The notes under the pieces were generated by a model. That model was given only the letters and a program-made list of their open reading frames with translations, was not told the DNA's origin and searched no databases. This document shows, piece by piece, positions 17,606 through 26,274 of a DNA stretch of 64,000 bases. Origin of the DNA: Rhizobiales bacterium UBA1912 (GTDB lineage Bacteria > Pseudomonadota > Alphaproteobacteria > Rhizobiales > Devosiaceae); NCBI GenBank assembly GCA_002337455.1, contig DDGC01000006.1:62001-126000 (forward strand), read 5' to 3'. Made by a program: the position numbers and the translations under genes. The stretch's first letter is position 1. The number at the start of each line of letters is the position of its first letter.

Positions 17606-17992
17606 CTATAATTGCGACCAGAGCAGGTAGGTGGCTGAGGCCAAAAGCATGAGTTGGGTGCCCACGCCGCCGGCAATGCGCAACGGCTGCATGGGGTTTG
17701 CTGCATCAAGGCCGATGGCATGAACGATGCGCGATGCCACGAGCACCAGTCCGAGAGCGTGAAGCCCCCAGCCTGGCATGCCCCTGGCCTCGCAAAGTGC
17801 AAGCAGGAGGAGGGCCAGAGCGGCATTTTCGACAAGGTTGCCGTGCCGCCGAATGGCGAGCGCGAGACGCTGGTCGTCGCCGTGATGAACCGAGATGCCC
17901 GTTCGTCCGCGGTTCGCGCTGACGATATTGCTCAGAACGAGCACGCCGACCGCGATGATGGCGGCGTAAATGGCAGAAATCTGGAAAAGCAT
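17606..17992 (-). CDS. MAPEG family membrane protein
   Basis: A 128-residue protein with four hydrophobic segments and the MAPEG hallmarks: RLALAIRRHGNLVENAALALLLLAL, described in parts as a RxxxxxNxxE helix (RRHGNLVEN), and an AxRIVHAIG element. The family includes glutathione-dependent membrane transferases and peroxidases. Start MLFQIS at 17992 was chosen, with MPRTIN at 18022 as an alternative. It sits 51 bp upstream of the YciI gene on the same strand, so the three genes may form one unit. Confidence 0.88.
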   Translation of the reverse strand: MLFQISAIYAAIIAVGVLVLSNIVSANRGRTGISVHHGDDQRLALAIRRHGNLVENAALALLLLALCEARGMPGWGLHALGLVLVASRIVHAIGLDAANPMQPLRIAGGVGTQLMLLASATYLLWSQL

Positions 17993-18188
17993 GATGCCCT
18001 CGCTGTTGATGGTGCGAGGCATTGACGAACGGAAGACGGCAAATCGACTCCGCTTTGAAAAAAATTCCTGGAATTGCAGATTTCGAGCGCGGGTTGCCGG
18101 CCATGGCGAGTTCCGCACACATCAGGGGCGAATGCGGACGGGAGTGGTGCTGGGTAGAGCCAGTACCAGAAAGCTACGAAAATACTTG

Positions 18189-18208
18189 CTGACCGATCGA
18201 TCGGTCAG
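18189..18208. promoter_or_regulatory. TetR-type operator palindrome
   Basis: CTGACCGATCGATCGGTCAG is a perfect 20-bp palindrome ending 28 bp before the TetR gene start, immediately ahead of its ribosome site AAGGAGG. Position and symmetry suggest the autoregulatory operator of the TetR protein that follows. Confidence 0.7.
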
Positions 18209-18235
18209 TATAAGGAGGAAAAGAGGACGTGGAAG

Positions 18236-18805
18236 ATGGCAAGGGCCAGCAAGCGGGATGAGATTGTTGCGGCGGCGGTGCGTGTTTTGGCGCGCGAGGG
18301 GGCTGCGGGGCTGACGGCGGCGGGGCTGGCGCGGGAGGCGGGGGTGAGCAAGGCCAATGTCTTCCACCATTTCGAAACGCTCAACGCCGTGGTGCTGGCG
18401 GCGTTCGAGGTGTTTTTGCTGGGCATGGACACCATGGCGCCCGAGCCTGGGACGGGCCTGCGTGACTGGCTGCTGGCGCTGGGCGCAGAAACCATAGCGC
18501 AGATGGATGAGGACCCGGCGCTGGCGGGGGCCTATTTCGCCTTTGCGGCGCGGGCCCAGGCCGATCCCGACCTGCGCGAGCGGCTGGCGCAACTGGCGCA
18601 GACCGTTGAGGATCATTTCGTGGCGAGCCTCGAGATGCTGGCGCCTGACGATTTTACCGCCACCGAGCGGCGCGACCTTGCGGCGCTCATCCTGATGACC
18701 GGGGACGGGCTGGCCATGCACAGGCAGCTTTTTCCCGAGCGGGGCGAAAGCCAGGCGGCCGGATGGCGCGCCTTTGTCGACAGTATCGTACCGAAAGGAC
18801 AGTGA
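18236..18805 (+). CDS. TetR family transcriptional regulator
   Basis: A 189-residue repressor. The N-terminal helix-turn-helix (about residues 8-52) reads RDEIVAAAVRVLAREG and REAGVSKANVFHHFE, the standard TetR signature; the rest is the ligand-binding helical domain. ATG at 18236 is preceded by AAGGAGG. It precedes the FAD monooxygenase gene by 3 bp and is probably cotranscribed, with a 20-bp palindromic operator upstream, implying that the monooxygenase substrate or a similar compound induces both. Confidence 0.93.
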   Translation: MARASKRDEIVAAAVRVLAREGAAGLTAAGLAREAGVSKANVFHHFETLNAVVLAAFEVFLLGMDTMAPEPGTGLRDWLLALGAETIAQMDEDPALAGAYFAFAARAQADPDLRERLAQLAQTVEDHFVASLEMLAPDDFTATERRDLAALILMTGDGLAMHRQLFPERGESQAAGWRAFVDSIVPKGQ

Positions 18806-18808
18806 GCG

Positions 18809-19981
18809 ATGAAAGCCATCATTTCAGGCGCGGGCATTGCCGGGCTCGCCACCGCCATCGCGCTGAGCCGCGCGGGATGGGCTGTTACGGTGCTCGAAAA
18901 GGCCGCCGGGCTGCGGGAAGGGGGCTATATGCTCGACTTTTACGGGCCGGGCTACGAGGCGGCCGAGGATCTGGGGGTGATCGCTGCGTTGAAATCGCAC
19001 GCGCGCGGCGTGGGGCAGGTCGATTTCGTCAACGGCGACGGGCGCGTCGGATCGCAGATGAGCTACGCGCAAATGCGCGACGCGGCGGATGGGAAGCTCT
19101 TCCCGATCCTGCGCGGGGAGATCGAAAAAGAACTGCATGACGCGCTTCCCGATCATGTGGAGCTGCACTATTCGAGCGAGATCGCGGCGGTCGACAACGG
19201 GGCAACCGGGGTCGGCCTGACGCTTGCCGACGGGCGCAGCATGGAGGCCGATCTGCTGGTTGGCGCCGACGGCATTCACTCCAAAACCCGCAAGCTGGTT
19301 TTCGGCCCCGACCGGGCGTTCGTGCGCTATCTCGGCTATCACACGGCCGCCTATTTCCTTGAGAGCCCGGAGGTCGCCAAGGCGCTGGCCGACGACTTCA
19401 AGATGCTGGCGATCAAGGACCGCATGGCGGGGCTCTATGAGGTCGATGCGGCGCGTATCATGGCGTTCTTCGTGCTCCGCGAGGAGAGCATCGAGCGGCC
19501 GGCCGATCCGTTGGCGCGGCTCAAGGCGGGTTTTGGCGATCTGGGCTGGGTCATGCCCGAAACGCTGGCGGCGGCACCGGCGGCCGAGGACATCTATTAT
19601 GATGTGCTGGCGCAGGTCGAGATGGATCGCTGGTACAGCAACCGCACGGTTCTGGTCGGGGACGCTGCCTATGCGGTGTCGCTGCTGGCGGGGCAGGGCG
19701 CTTCCCTGGCGCTGGCCGGGGGCCGCGCGCTCGGGCAGGTTCTGGGGGGCGATGGGGATATCGATGCAGGCCTGGCGCAGTTTGACAGCCACTTGCGGCC
19801 GCTGGTGCTGGACAAGCAGAAGGCCGGCCGGAGGATGGCCAACTGGTTCGTTCCGGCAAGCCCGGTGCATGGGATGGTGCGTGACTTGGCGCTCAACGCC
19901 ATGAACTGGCCGCCGCTTTCGGGCCTTATGGGGAAGTTCTTTTCGTTCAGCTCCAAGGGGTTCTCGCTGGCATCGCGCTAG
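18809..19981 (+). CDS. FAD-dependent aromatic-type monooxygenase
   Basis: A 390-residue flavoprotein monooxygenase of the PHBH/TetX class. The FAD-binding GAGIAGLATAIA starts at residue 7, LLVGADGIHSKTRK is the DG motif near residue 150, and VLVGDAAYAVSLLAGQGASLAL gives the second GD motif, quoted here as VGDAAY...GQGASLAL near residue 280. The usual histidine after GDAA is tyrosine here. Such enzymes hydroxylate aromatic or polyketide substrates, including antibiotics; the substrate here is unknown. Its TAG shares bases with the stop of the convergent HxlR gene (CTAG). Confidence 0.9.
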   Translation: MKAIISGAGIAGLATAIALSRAGWAVTVLEKAAGLREGGYMLDFYGPGYEAAEDLGVIAALKSHARGVGQVDFVNGDGRVGSQMSYAQMRDAADGKLFPILRGEIEKELHDALPDHVELHYSSEIAAVDNGATGVGLTLADGRSMEADLLVGADGIHSKTRKLVFGPDRAFVRYLGYHTAAYFLESPEVAKALADDFKMLAIKDRMAGLYEVDAARIMAFFVLREESIERPADPLARLKAGFGDLGWVMPETLAAAPAAEDIYYDVLAQVEMDRWYSNRTVLVGDAAYAVSLLAGQGASLALAGGRALGQVLGGDGDIDAGLAQFDSHLRPLVLDKQKAGRRMANWFVPASPVHGMVRDLALNAMNWPPLSGLMGKFFSFSSKGFSLASR

Positions 19982-20673
19982 GGCAGCGCTTTTTCCAGGG
20001 TGGCGTAGCGGCTGCGGATCAGCCATTTGGTGAGCGTGCGGGCCAGCGTCGGGTGGCCGATCAGAACGATCCTGCCGCTTTCGATTTCCGCCTCGAAACT
20101 CGTGTGGCCCATCCAGGCGGAGGTGAGGGCGCGCAACGAGCTGACGATGAACAGATCGACGGCAAAGGCGGGATCTGAATAGCAGAGATCGGGTTCGACT
20201 CCCGGCTTGAAAATCAACCAGTAATTGGCTGTCTCGTGGTGCGGCTCATCGAGCGTGAACTGGATGACGCAGCGGTGCGGTGGGAGCTCGAGGCGGTTGA
20301 TCTTGCGCCGGATGTTCCACATGAGCGAGCGGGCATCGAGATGTTGTAGGGAGACATCGCAATTGATGTTGCGGTGTGCCCATTCCCCGAGCTTTTGAAC
20401 GAGGGGCTCCAGTTCATCGGCGATCGGGGTGGTGAAATACTCGGCGTGGCCGCTGGTCGTGCCATCGCGGCGCTGGACGAGGCCCTTGGCCTCCATGTCC
20501 TTGAGCCGCTTGGACAGCAGGGCTGGCGACATGCCCGGCACGCCGCGCTGGATTTCGTTGAAACGGGACGCACCGGCCCATAATTCGCTCAGGACCAGCA
20601 GCGTCCAGCGGGGCTCGAGCATGGTGGACGCCATCGCGATGGGGCAGAAATTGGGGTAAACCGTCTGGCTCAT
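19978..20673 (-). CDS. HxlR family transcriptional regulator with C-terminal SCP2-like domain
   Basis: A 231-residue regulator. Residues ~5-100 form the HxlR winged helix: CPIAMASTMLEPRWTLLVLSEL, GMSPALLSKRLKDMEAKGLV and YFTTPIADELEP, each a diagnostic part. The C-terminal ~120 residues resemble a sterol-carrier/ligand-binding extension seen in longer HxlR members. The start MSQTVYP at 20673 was preferred over MGTSSR at 20700. It is divergent from the tautomerase gene at 20816 and may regulate it; it meets the monooxygenase gene stop-to-stop. Confidence 0.88.
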   Translation of the reverse strand: MSQTVYPNFCPIAMASTMLEPRWTLLVLSELWAGASRFNEIQRGVPGMSPALLSKRLKDMEAKGLVQRRDGTTSGHAEYFTTPIADELEPLVQKLGEWAHRNINCDVSLQHLDARSLMWNIRRKINRLELPPHRCVIQFTLDEPHHETANYWLIFKPGVEPDLCYSDPAFAVDLFIVSSLRALTSAWMGHTSFEAEIESGRIVLIGHPTLARTLTKWLIRSRYATLEKALP

Positions 20674-20815
20674 GATGAACCTCCGCGATGAGGTTCCCAC
20701 ACCCTCTCCCTGCCGGTCCAGTTCAAAAACTGTAGCGGGTCTGCTTCAGTTGCAGAACTGGTCCAATGCATGCGTTTTCCGCACTCTGGCCGGTGTTCGA
20801 AACAAGGAGAACGAT

Positions 20816-21031
20816 ATGCCACTGGTAGATATTGAAGTGATCGACGGAGTCTTTGACGCGGCCCAGAAAGCCCGCATGATCGAAAAGGTGACCGACGCAA
20901 TGGTCGCCGTTGAGGGCGAGGCCATGCGGGGCGTAACCTGGGTTCGCGTCAAGGAAGTGCGCAGCGGTCAATGGGGCATCGGCGGCAATACGCCGAGCGC
21001 CGATGACATTAAGGCGATGGCCAAAAGCTGA
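20816..21031 (+). CDS. 4-oxalocrotonate tautomerase family protein
   Basis: A 71-residue tautomerase. The mature protein would begin with the catalytic Pro-1 (MPLVDIEVI), and the remaining residues follow the beta-alpha-beta pattern of the family. AAGGAG seven bases ahead of ATG 20816 is a strong ribosome site. Family members interconvert enol and keto forms in aromatic degradation or hydrate small unsaturated acids. Divergent from an HxlR regulator, it is likely controlled by it; no other degradation genes are adjacent apart from the FAD monooxygenase 0.8 kb away. Confidence 0.92.
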   Translation: MPLVDIEVIDGVFDAAQKARMIEKVTDAMVAVEGEAMRGVTWVRVKEVRSGQWGIGGNTPSADDIKAMAKS

Positions 21032-21158
21032 GCCTTGCGATGGGGGTGGGCGCAATCCGGCTTGCGCCGGCAGCACGCCTGCCCCGATCGCTCCTGTCTG
21101 GCTGCACCCGCTCCGGTTGAGAAATCGGGTTGCGGGTGTTTGCTTGTGTGGATTAAAA

Positions 21159-21173
21159 TGACAAAAATACTCA
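21159..21173. promoter_or_regulatory. IRO-box (RirA site)
   Basis: TGACAAAAATACTCA matches TGA-N9-TCA, the IRO-box consensus bound by the rhizobial iron regulator RirA. It lies 20 bp before the start codon of an iron-type solute-binding protein in an A/T-rich stretch, consistent with repression in iron-replete cells. Confidence 0.6.
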
Positions 21174-21192
21174 TCTTAAAAGAGGTCGTCTC

Positions 21193-22227
21193 ATGCTCGC
21201 AATTTCTCGTTCCCGCCCGATAGGCGTTGTGTTGGGGGCCGCTGTCGTATGCCTGTCGCTGACGGGGGCGGGCGCGGCGCAGACCGCGGGTGGTGAAAGC
21301 GGCGGCACGCAGTGCGGGGGGTATCCGGCGCCGGCCTTTCCCGACCTCACGCCGGTGGCAGGTGCCCAAGGCAGCAGCACAATCGCAAGCGGCTTTGGCG
21401 ATGTGGAGATGCCCACGGCGCCGGAGGCTGCGTTGGGGATGTACACGACCGATGTCGATATCCTGATCTGGCTGGGCTTTCCGCTGGCCGGCAGCCAACC
21501 CATTCGCAGCGGCAACGGCTATAGCGAATTCCCGTGTTTTTTCCCGCAAGCGCAGCTTGAGGGCATCACCACGTTCGGCAATTATCCCGATTACAATTAC
21601 GAAGCGATCTTGCTTGCCGAACCCGATTTCATTCTCAACGGGTTGGGCTATGACGAGGCGGTCAATGAGCGGCTGCCCCAGATCGCGCCGACCTATAGCG
21701 TCAACGCTTTCGACGGGCGCTTCTGGCAGGATCATTTCGAGGAAACGGCCGAGGCCCTGGGGCGGCCGGGCCGGTATGGGGCGTGGCTGGAGATATACCA
21801 GACGCGACTTGCCGAGGTCCGGGATCTCATCGGGGACGCCGATCTCGTGGTTTCGCCGCTGGGCTATTGGGACGGCACGTTCAGCGCCAGTTGCTATGTC
21901 GGGGTCGAATGCGCGGTGTTTGAGGATCTGGGGCTGACGATTTTCGAGGGCGCACTGAGGAACGAGGGGGATGGCGTCGCGCTCAGCCCCGAAGAGATCG
22001 GCCAGTTCGACGTTGTCGATTATGCCTTCATCCCGATCAGCGTGGGCGACGAGGGGCTTGCCGCCCACGCGACGCTGATGGAAGAGGCCGCCAGGAACCC
22101 GTTATGGGCCCGGCTCAATGTCGTTGAGGACGAGCACATCGTCCCGTTCGAGCTGGAGATGGTGTTCGGCTCACCGAGCGGGCAGCTGGCTTTTCTCGAG
22201 GTCGTGGCGCAGACGCTGTCGCAGTAG
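21193..22227 (+). CDS. FecB-like siderophore/iron ABC solute-binding protein
   Basis: A 344-residue exported protein: signal peptide to about residue 29 (GVVLGAAVVCLSLTGAGAAQ), then a class III (helical-backbone) binding protein. The FGNYPDYNYEAILLAEPDFIL region, given here as LEGITTFGN and EPDFIL, is typical of the loop linking periplasmic metal-siderophore binding proteins. Two cysteine pairs may form disulfides. It stands alone: no TonB receptor, permease or ATPase is adjacent, so it must use a transporter encoded elsewhere. An IRO-box in its promoter supports iron regulation. Confidence 0.85.
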   Translation: MLAISRSRPIGVVLGAAVVCLSLTGAGAAQTAGGESGGTQCGGYPAPAFPDLTPVAGAQGSSTIASGFGDVEMPTAPEAALGMYTTDVDILIWLGFPLAGSQPIRSGNGYSEFPCFFPQAQLEGITTFGNYPDYNYEAILLAEPDFILNGLGYDEAVNERLPQIAPTYSVNAFDGRFWQDHFEETAEALGRPGRYGAWLEIYQTRLAEVRDLIGDADLVVSPLGYWDGTFSASCYVGVECAVFEDLGLTIFEGALRNEGDGVALSPEEIGQFDVVDYAFIPISVGDEGLAAHATLMEEAARNPLWARLNVVEDEHIVPFELEMVFGSPSGQLAFLEVVAQTLSQ

Positions 22228-22239
22228 CGGCTGCCCTTT

Positions 22240-22611
22240 TTACTGCTGCTTGCCGATGCGGCCCAGATGGGTGATCGAAAAGCCTTCGGGCGATTTCAGC
22301 CCATAGCCCAGCATCCGGTCGAGGCCGCAATGGGCCAGCCACAGCGCGCCGAGCAGGACAAGAAGCGGGATGGCGGCCAGAAGGCCCACGGCCAAAAGGG
22401 CTGCGCCGAAGCCATAGATATGGACCAGATTGTAGCAGAACGCCCCGACGCGCGGGCCGAGGGCGTAGGCGGCAAAGCTCAGATCGGGCGCAAAAAAGAT
22501 CAGCAGCGCGACCCACCAGGCCATTGTGTCATTGAAATGGATAAAGAGCGCGAGGCCGGCGGCCAGAACGAGCAGGCCCTCGACGCGTTGCCAGAGAACA
22601 GCGTGGATCAT
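22240..22611 (-). CDS. DUF4260 family membrane protein
   Basis: A 123-residue protein with three or four membrane segments. The motif APDLSFAAYALGPRVGAFCYN is characteristic of DUF4260; I give it as APDLS...GPRVGA. The ending HCGLDRMLGYGLK is also typical. ATG 22611 follows GGAGG at a good distance and is preferred over 22629. Function unknown. It ends 12 bp from the stop of the convergent binding-protein gene. Confidence 0.85.
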   Translation of the reverse strand: MIHAVLWQRVEGLLVLAAGLALFIHFNDTMAWWVALLIFFAPDLSFAAYALGPRVGAFCYNLVHIYGFGAALLAVGLLAAIPLLVLLGALWLAHCGLDRMLGYGLKSPEGFSITHLGRIGKQQ

Positions 22612-22644
22612 CGGGGGGCCTCCGGTCAATCAGGTTTGCGCACC

Positions 22645-24375
22645 TTATTGAACGTTATCTCCCGACGCAATGACAGCGTCGCGGAACCAGCCGCCGACGA
22701 TGTCGCGATAGGTGCCGGTGCGGGTGAGGCGCTCTGTGAGCGCGTCGAGTTCGGGCTCGGTCCAGCCGTCCGGCTCGGTGACCTCGATCCAGGCCTTGAG
22801 GTAGTGCTGGGGGGCATAGACGTGGCCGTAACCCACAGGCGAGGCCTGGGAGATCAGCAGATCGAAGGTCACCTGCAGGAAGGTCACCACGGGATACCAG
22901 GTGAGGTCGGGCGACACGTCGGGCGCGCGCTGGCCCTCCAGCCATGCGGGGCTGCGATAGATCATGCCGGGGTCGAAGAACACTATCGGGTCGCTGCCGT
23001 ACTGCAGGTAGAACAGGCGCAACGGCCCCCATTGCCTGCCGCCGGCCTCAAGGCCCTCATACTGGTTGGCGTAGCGCACTATGGACCCATCGCCGACCTC
23101 GGGGAGCCAGGCGGGGCTGTCGGGATTGCGGGCGCCGGTGACATCACGCCAGACCTGGCTGGCAAAGGGCGGGCCGGCCCAGAGCGCGCCTTCCACCGGA
23201 TTTGAGAGAAGATTGAACAGGTTGATCGAGGCCTGAGAGGAATAGGCGCCGAGCGAAAGGCCGTGGAGGTAAAGCTCAGGGCGGGTCTCTGGCGGCAGGG
23301 CGTCCCAGTAATCATAGACGATATCGAAAAGGGCGCGGGCCGCCTCGACCCCCACATTGGGCTCGGACACCAGCGAGAGCGAACTGGTGAGATAGGAATA
23401 TTGCAGGGCGACGCTGGCCACATCGCCGCCGTGCAGAAATTCGAGCGTGTCGATGGCGGGCGGCTGCACCCAGCCGGTGCCGACGGGCATGATGAGAACG
23501 AGGATCGAGCGCTCGAAGGCCCCGACCCGCAGCATTTCATCGAGCGCAAGCCGGGCCCGTTCCTCGACGGTTTCGGCCGATCGCAGCCCGACATAAACCC
23601 GGAGCGGATCGATGGCGGGCTTATTGGTGATCTCCTCAATTTCGGCGGCGGTGGGGCCGGACTGGACATAGATGCGGGCGTCGAGCCCGATGGTGTTCCA
23701 AGGGACGAGCGAGGCGGCACTGCCCGAGCGCAGGGGATCCTGGGGCTGCTCCTCATAAGCGCCGGCGAGGGTATCGAGATTTGCATAGAAACGGTCGGCG
23801 GCATTGAAGGCCCAGCGGGCGAGCACGCCGTTGACCGTGATGTTGGTGACGATGGTGACGACCAAAATGCCGCCCACCAGCGCGACGCGCGGCGGGATGA
23901 TGAGCCGCAGCCAGCCCGAGACCAGCCGGACGCCGGAGACGATCAGCGTGCCGAGCAGGATCAGGAACAGCGCCGGCAGAATGGCTATGGCGACGACGTA
24001 GATGGGCTGGTTGGATTCGACCGAGGGCATGTCCATGACGGCGCGGATCGAATTCTGCCAGCCGGTCGAGAGCCACAGGCACAGGAATGCGAAGGCGGCT
24101 CCGGCGCCGATCATCGCCCATTGGGCATATCGCACCCAGCGGCGGCGGGGCGGGCGCAAGCCCATGAAGTTCCACAACCATTCGAGGAAAACCCCGATGC
24201 CGTAGCCGGCCGCGAACACGCATCCCGACAAAATGCCCTGGATGAGAAAATGGCGGGGAATGAGTGAGGGCGTGAGCGAGAGCGCGAAAAACACCAGCCC
24301 GAGAAACACCCCGCCAGCGGGCAGGCGCAGGATGAAATGGCGCACCGGACGCAGGGGCCGGAAAACGGGCATCAT
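22645..24375 (-). CDS. membrane-anchored alpha/beta-hydrolase (Abhydrolase_9 family)
   Basis: A 576-residue protein. The N-terminal ~215 residues hold four or five membrane helices (GGVFLGLVFFALSLTPSLIP, IGAGAAFAFLCLWLSTGW, VAIAILPALFLILLGTLIV and others), matching the Abhydrolase_9 N-terminal domain. The C-terminal ~350 residues are an alpha/beta-hydrolase with nucleophile elbow GLSLG near residue 370 and a late histidine in GYGHVY. The family is found in mycobacteria and alphaproteobacteria; its substrate is unknown, possibly a lipid. The start overlaps the exoD stop by several bases (ATGATG...TGA), so coupled translation is likely. Confidence 0.85.
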   Translation of the reverse strand: MMPVFRPLRPVRHFILRLPAGGVFLGLVFFALSLTPSLIPRHFLIQGILSGCVFAAGYGIGVFLEWLWNFMGLRPPRRRWVRYAQWAMIGAGAAFAFLCLWLSTGWQNSIRAVMDMPSVESNQPIYVVAIAILPALFLILLGTLIVSGVRLVSGWLRLIIPPRVALVGGILVVTIVTNITVNGVLARWAFNAADRFYANLDTLAGAYEEQPQDPLRSGSAASLVPWNTIGLDARIYVQSGPTAAEIEEITNKPAIDPLRVYVGLRSAETVEERARLALDEMLRVGAFERSILVLIMPVGTGWVQPPAIDTLEFLHGGDVASVALQYSYLTSSLSLVSEPNVGVEAARALFDIVYDYWDALPPETRPELYLHGLSLGAYSSQASINLFNLLSNPVEGALWAGPPFASQVWRDVTGARNPDSPAWLPEVGDGSIVRYANQYEGLEAGGRQWGPLRLFYLQYGSDPIVFFDPGMIYRSPAWLEGQRAPDVSPDLTWYPVVTFLQVTFDLLISQASPVGYGHVYAPQHYLKAWIEVTEPDGWTEPELDALTERLTRTGTYRDIVGGWFRDAVIASGDNVQ

Positions 24376-25007
24376 TGCACGGCTCCGACGGCGACATTGG
24401 CCAGATGCCAGACGCCCCAGATGGCGGCGGCGGCAATGGACAGGCCGAGCAGGGCGACGACAATGCCGCCGATGATGACAAAGGCGTCCCTGTTGATCCA
24501 GCCCAGGCACAGAATGGCGATTCCGGTGTTGGGGACTGCGTTGATGAGGGGGATGGGCAGCATCATGGGCAGGCTGACCACGATGATAAAGACCGCCAGA
24601 AGCGGTTGCAGGGCCGGGGCGGACACGAAGGTGAAGCGGGGGCGCGAAAAGCGGCCCATTGCGGCGGCCATGCGCGCAAAGAGTTTTGTAACGCGCATCA
24701 ATGCCTTGGCCGGGAGCTTGCGGCGCCTGATCCAGCCCGGGAGCGTGAGGGGCGCATTGAAGAGCATGGCGATGGAAAAGCCGATGATGGCAAAAGCAAT
24801 GGTGCCGCCATAGCCGGGTGGGCCGGGCACCATGTTGAGAACGGAAAAGACCAGAATGACCACGATATGGGAATGGACGCCGAGCGCGCTGATGAGGCTG
24901 GCGACGGTAAAGCGCGGGTCGGGCTTTTGCTGGGAGGCGTGGAGCGCTTCGAGCAGGCCACCGATCTGAACTTCCACGGGCGTGGGTCCGGTTTCGGTGA
25001 CTGTCAT
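24372..25007 (-). CDS. exoD: ExoD family exopolysaccharide synthesis protein
   Basis: A 211-residue membrane protein with about five hydrophobic helices. PGPPGYGGTIAFAIIGFSIAM and the preceding VVILVFSVLNMV correspond to the conserved ExoD core, and the N-terminal ~45 residues are cytoplasmic. ExoD mutants of Sinorhizobium meliloti are affected in exopolysaccharide and alkaline-stress tolerance; the biochemical role is unknown. The downstream hydrolase gene overlaps its stop, suggesting a shared envelope role. Confidence 0.88.
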   Translation of the reverse strand: MTVTETGPTPVEVQIGGLLEALHASQQKPDPRFTVASLISALGVHSHIVVILVFSVLNMVPGPPGYGGTIAFAIIGFSIAMLFNAPLTLPGWIRRRKLPAKALMRVTKLFARMAAAMGRFSRPRFTFVSAPALQPLLAVFIIVVSLPMMLPIPLINAVPNTGIAILCLGWINRDAFVIIGGIVVALLGLSIAAAAIWGVWHLANVAVGAVQ

Positions 25008-25179
25008 GGGCTGACCTTGGAAAAGGGAAACGGAGGTGGGGCAATCATGGCCTCATGGTGTGTCGGGATCAACCGGCAAAAAGCGCGCACGCCGGGCGCT
25101 TCCATTTGACGATGAACGGCTCTATGGTCCGCCCGGCCCCGCAACGGGGGTATGCCAGACCGAATTTATGTGAAGCGCC

Positions 25180-26274
25180 ATGAGTGACAAACCCGTTCCG
25201 CAACCGGGGATATTGACCATTGCCCCCTATGTACCGGGACGTTCGAGCGCGCCGGGCAAAAAGGCCAACGATACCATCAAGCTCTCGGCCAACGAGTCGC
25301 CGCTTGGGGCGAGCCCGAAGGCCATCGAGGCTGTGAAGGCGGCGGCCGAAAAGCTCGAGATCTATCCCGAGGGCTCGTCGCGCGAGCTGCGCGCTGCGCT
25401 GGGCGAGGTGCATGGCATCGATCCGGACCGGATCGTTGTCGGCGCGGGCTCCGACGAAGTGCTGCACCTTCTGGCCCAGACCTATATCGGGGATGGGGAC
25501 GAGGCGGTGATGAGCCAGTATGGCTTCATGGTCTATCCCATCATCACGCGGGCGGCGGGCGGCACACCGGTGGTTGCGCCGGAAACCGACTATTGCGCCG
25601 ATGTGGACGCTATTCTGGGCGCGGTGACAGAGAAGACGAAAATCGTCTTTCTGGCCAATCCCAACAACCCTACGGGCACGTACCTCAATGCCGAGGACCT
25701 GGACAGGCTGCATGCGGGGCTGCCCAACGACGTGTTGCTGGTGATCGATTCCGCCTATGCGGAGTATGTGACGGCTGCCGACTATGGCGTGGGTATTTCG
25801 CTTGTCGAGCGGTCCGAGAACGTCGTGATGGTGCGCACCTTTTCCAAGATGGGGCTGGCGGCGGCGCGGGTGGGCTGGCTTTTCGGGCCGGCCCATCTTG
25901 TCGATGCGGTCAACCGCATCCGGGGCCCGTTCAACGTTTCGGCGCTGGGGCAGGTGGCGGCGGAAGCGGCGACACGGGACGTTGCGTTCACCAAGGCGCT
26001 GCGCGAGCACAACGACAAATGGCGGGTGTGGCTGAGCGAGGAAATCGGCTCGAACCGGCTGCGGGTGCTGCCCAGCCAGGGCAATTTCATCCTCGTTTTG
26101 TTCGACGATGCGCAGACGGCGAAGAACGCCAATGCCGCGCTTCTGGAGCGCGGGCTGGTGGTGCGGGAAATGGGCGGCTACGGGATTGCCAATGGCCTGC
26201 GCATTTCGATTGGCAGCGAAGCGGCGATGAAGGCCGTGGCAGTTGCGATTAAAGACTTTTTGGACGGACAATGA
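25180..26274 (+). CDS. hisC: histidinol-phosphate aminotransferase
   Basis: PLP-dependent transaminase of histidine synthesis; the family can also act on aromatic amino acid precursors. The 364-residue protein has KLSANESPLG (34-43), NPNNPTGT (160-167), DSAYAEYV (190-197) and the PLP lysine K223 in FSKMGLAAARVGW. Its last bases overlap the tyrC start (ATGATTG context), so the pair is one operon, which suggests involvement in tyrosine/phenylalanine synthesis as well as histidine. Confidence 0.95.
   Translation: MSDKPVPQPGILTIAPYVPGRSSAPGKKANDTIKLSANESPLGASPKAIEAVKAAAEKLEIYPEGSSRELRAALGEVHGIDPDRIVVGAGSDEVLHLLAQTYIGDGDEAVMSQYGFMVYPIITRAAGGTPVVAPETDYCADVDAILGAVTEKTKIVFLANPNNPTGTYLNAEDLDRLHAGLPNDVLLVIDSAYAEYVTAADYGVGISLVERSENVVMVRTFSKMGLAAARVGWLFGPAHLVDAVNRIRGPFNVSALGQVAAEAATRDVAFTKALREHNDKWRVWLSEEIGSNRLRVLPSQGNFILVLFDDAQTAKNANAALLERGLVVREMGGYGIANGLRISIGSEAAMKAVAVAIKDFLDGQ

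Noticed and set aside
18824..20026. 400-residue minus-strand frame over the FAD monooxygenase
   Set aside because: Shadow of an intact flavoprotein gene.
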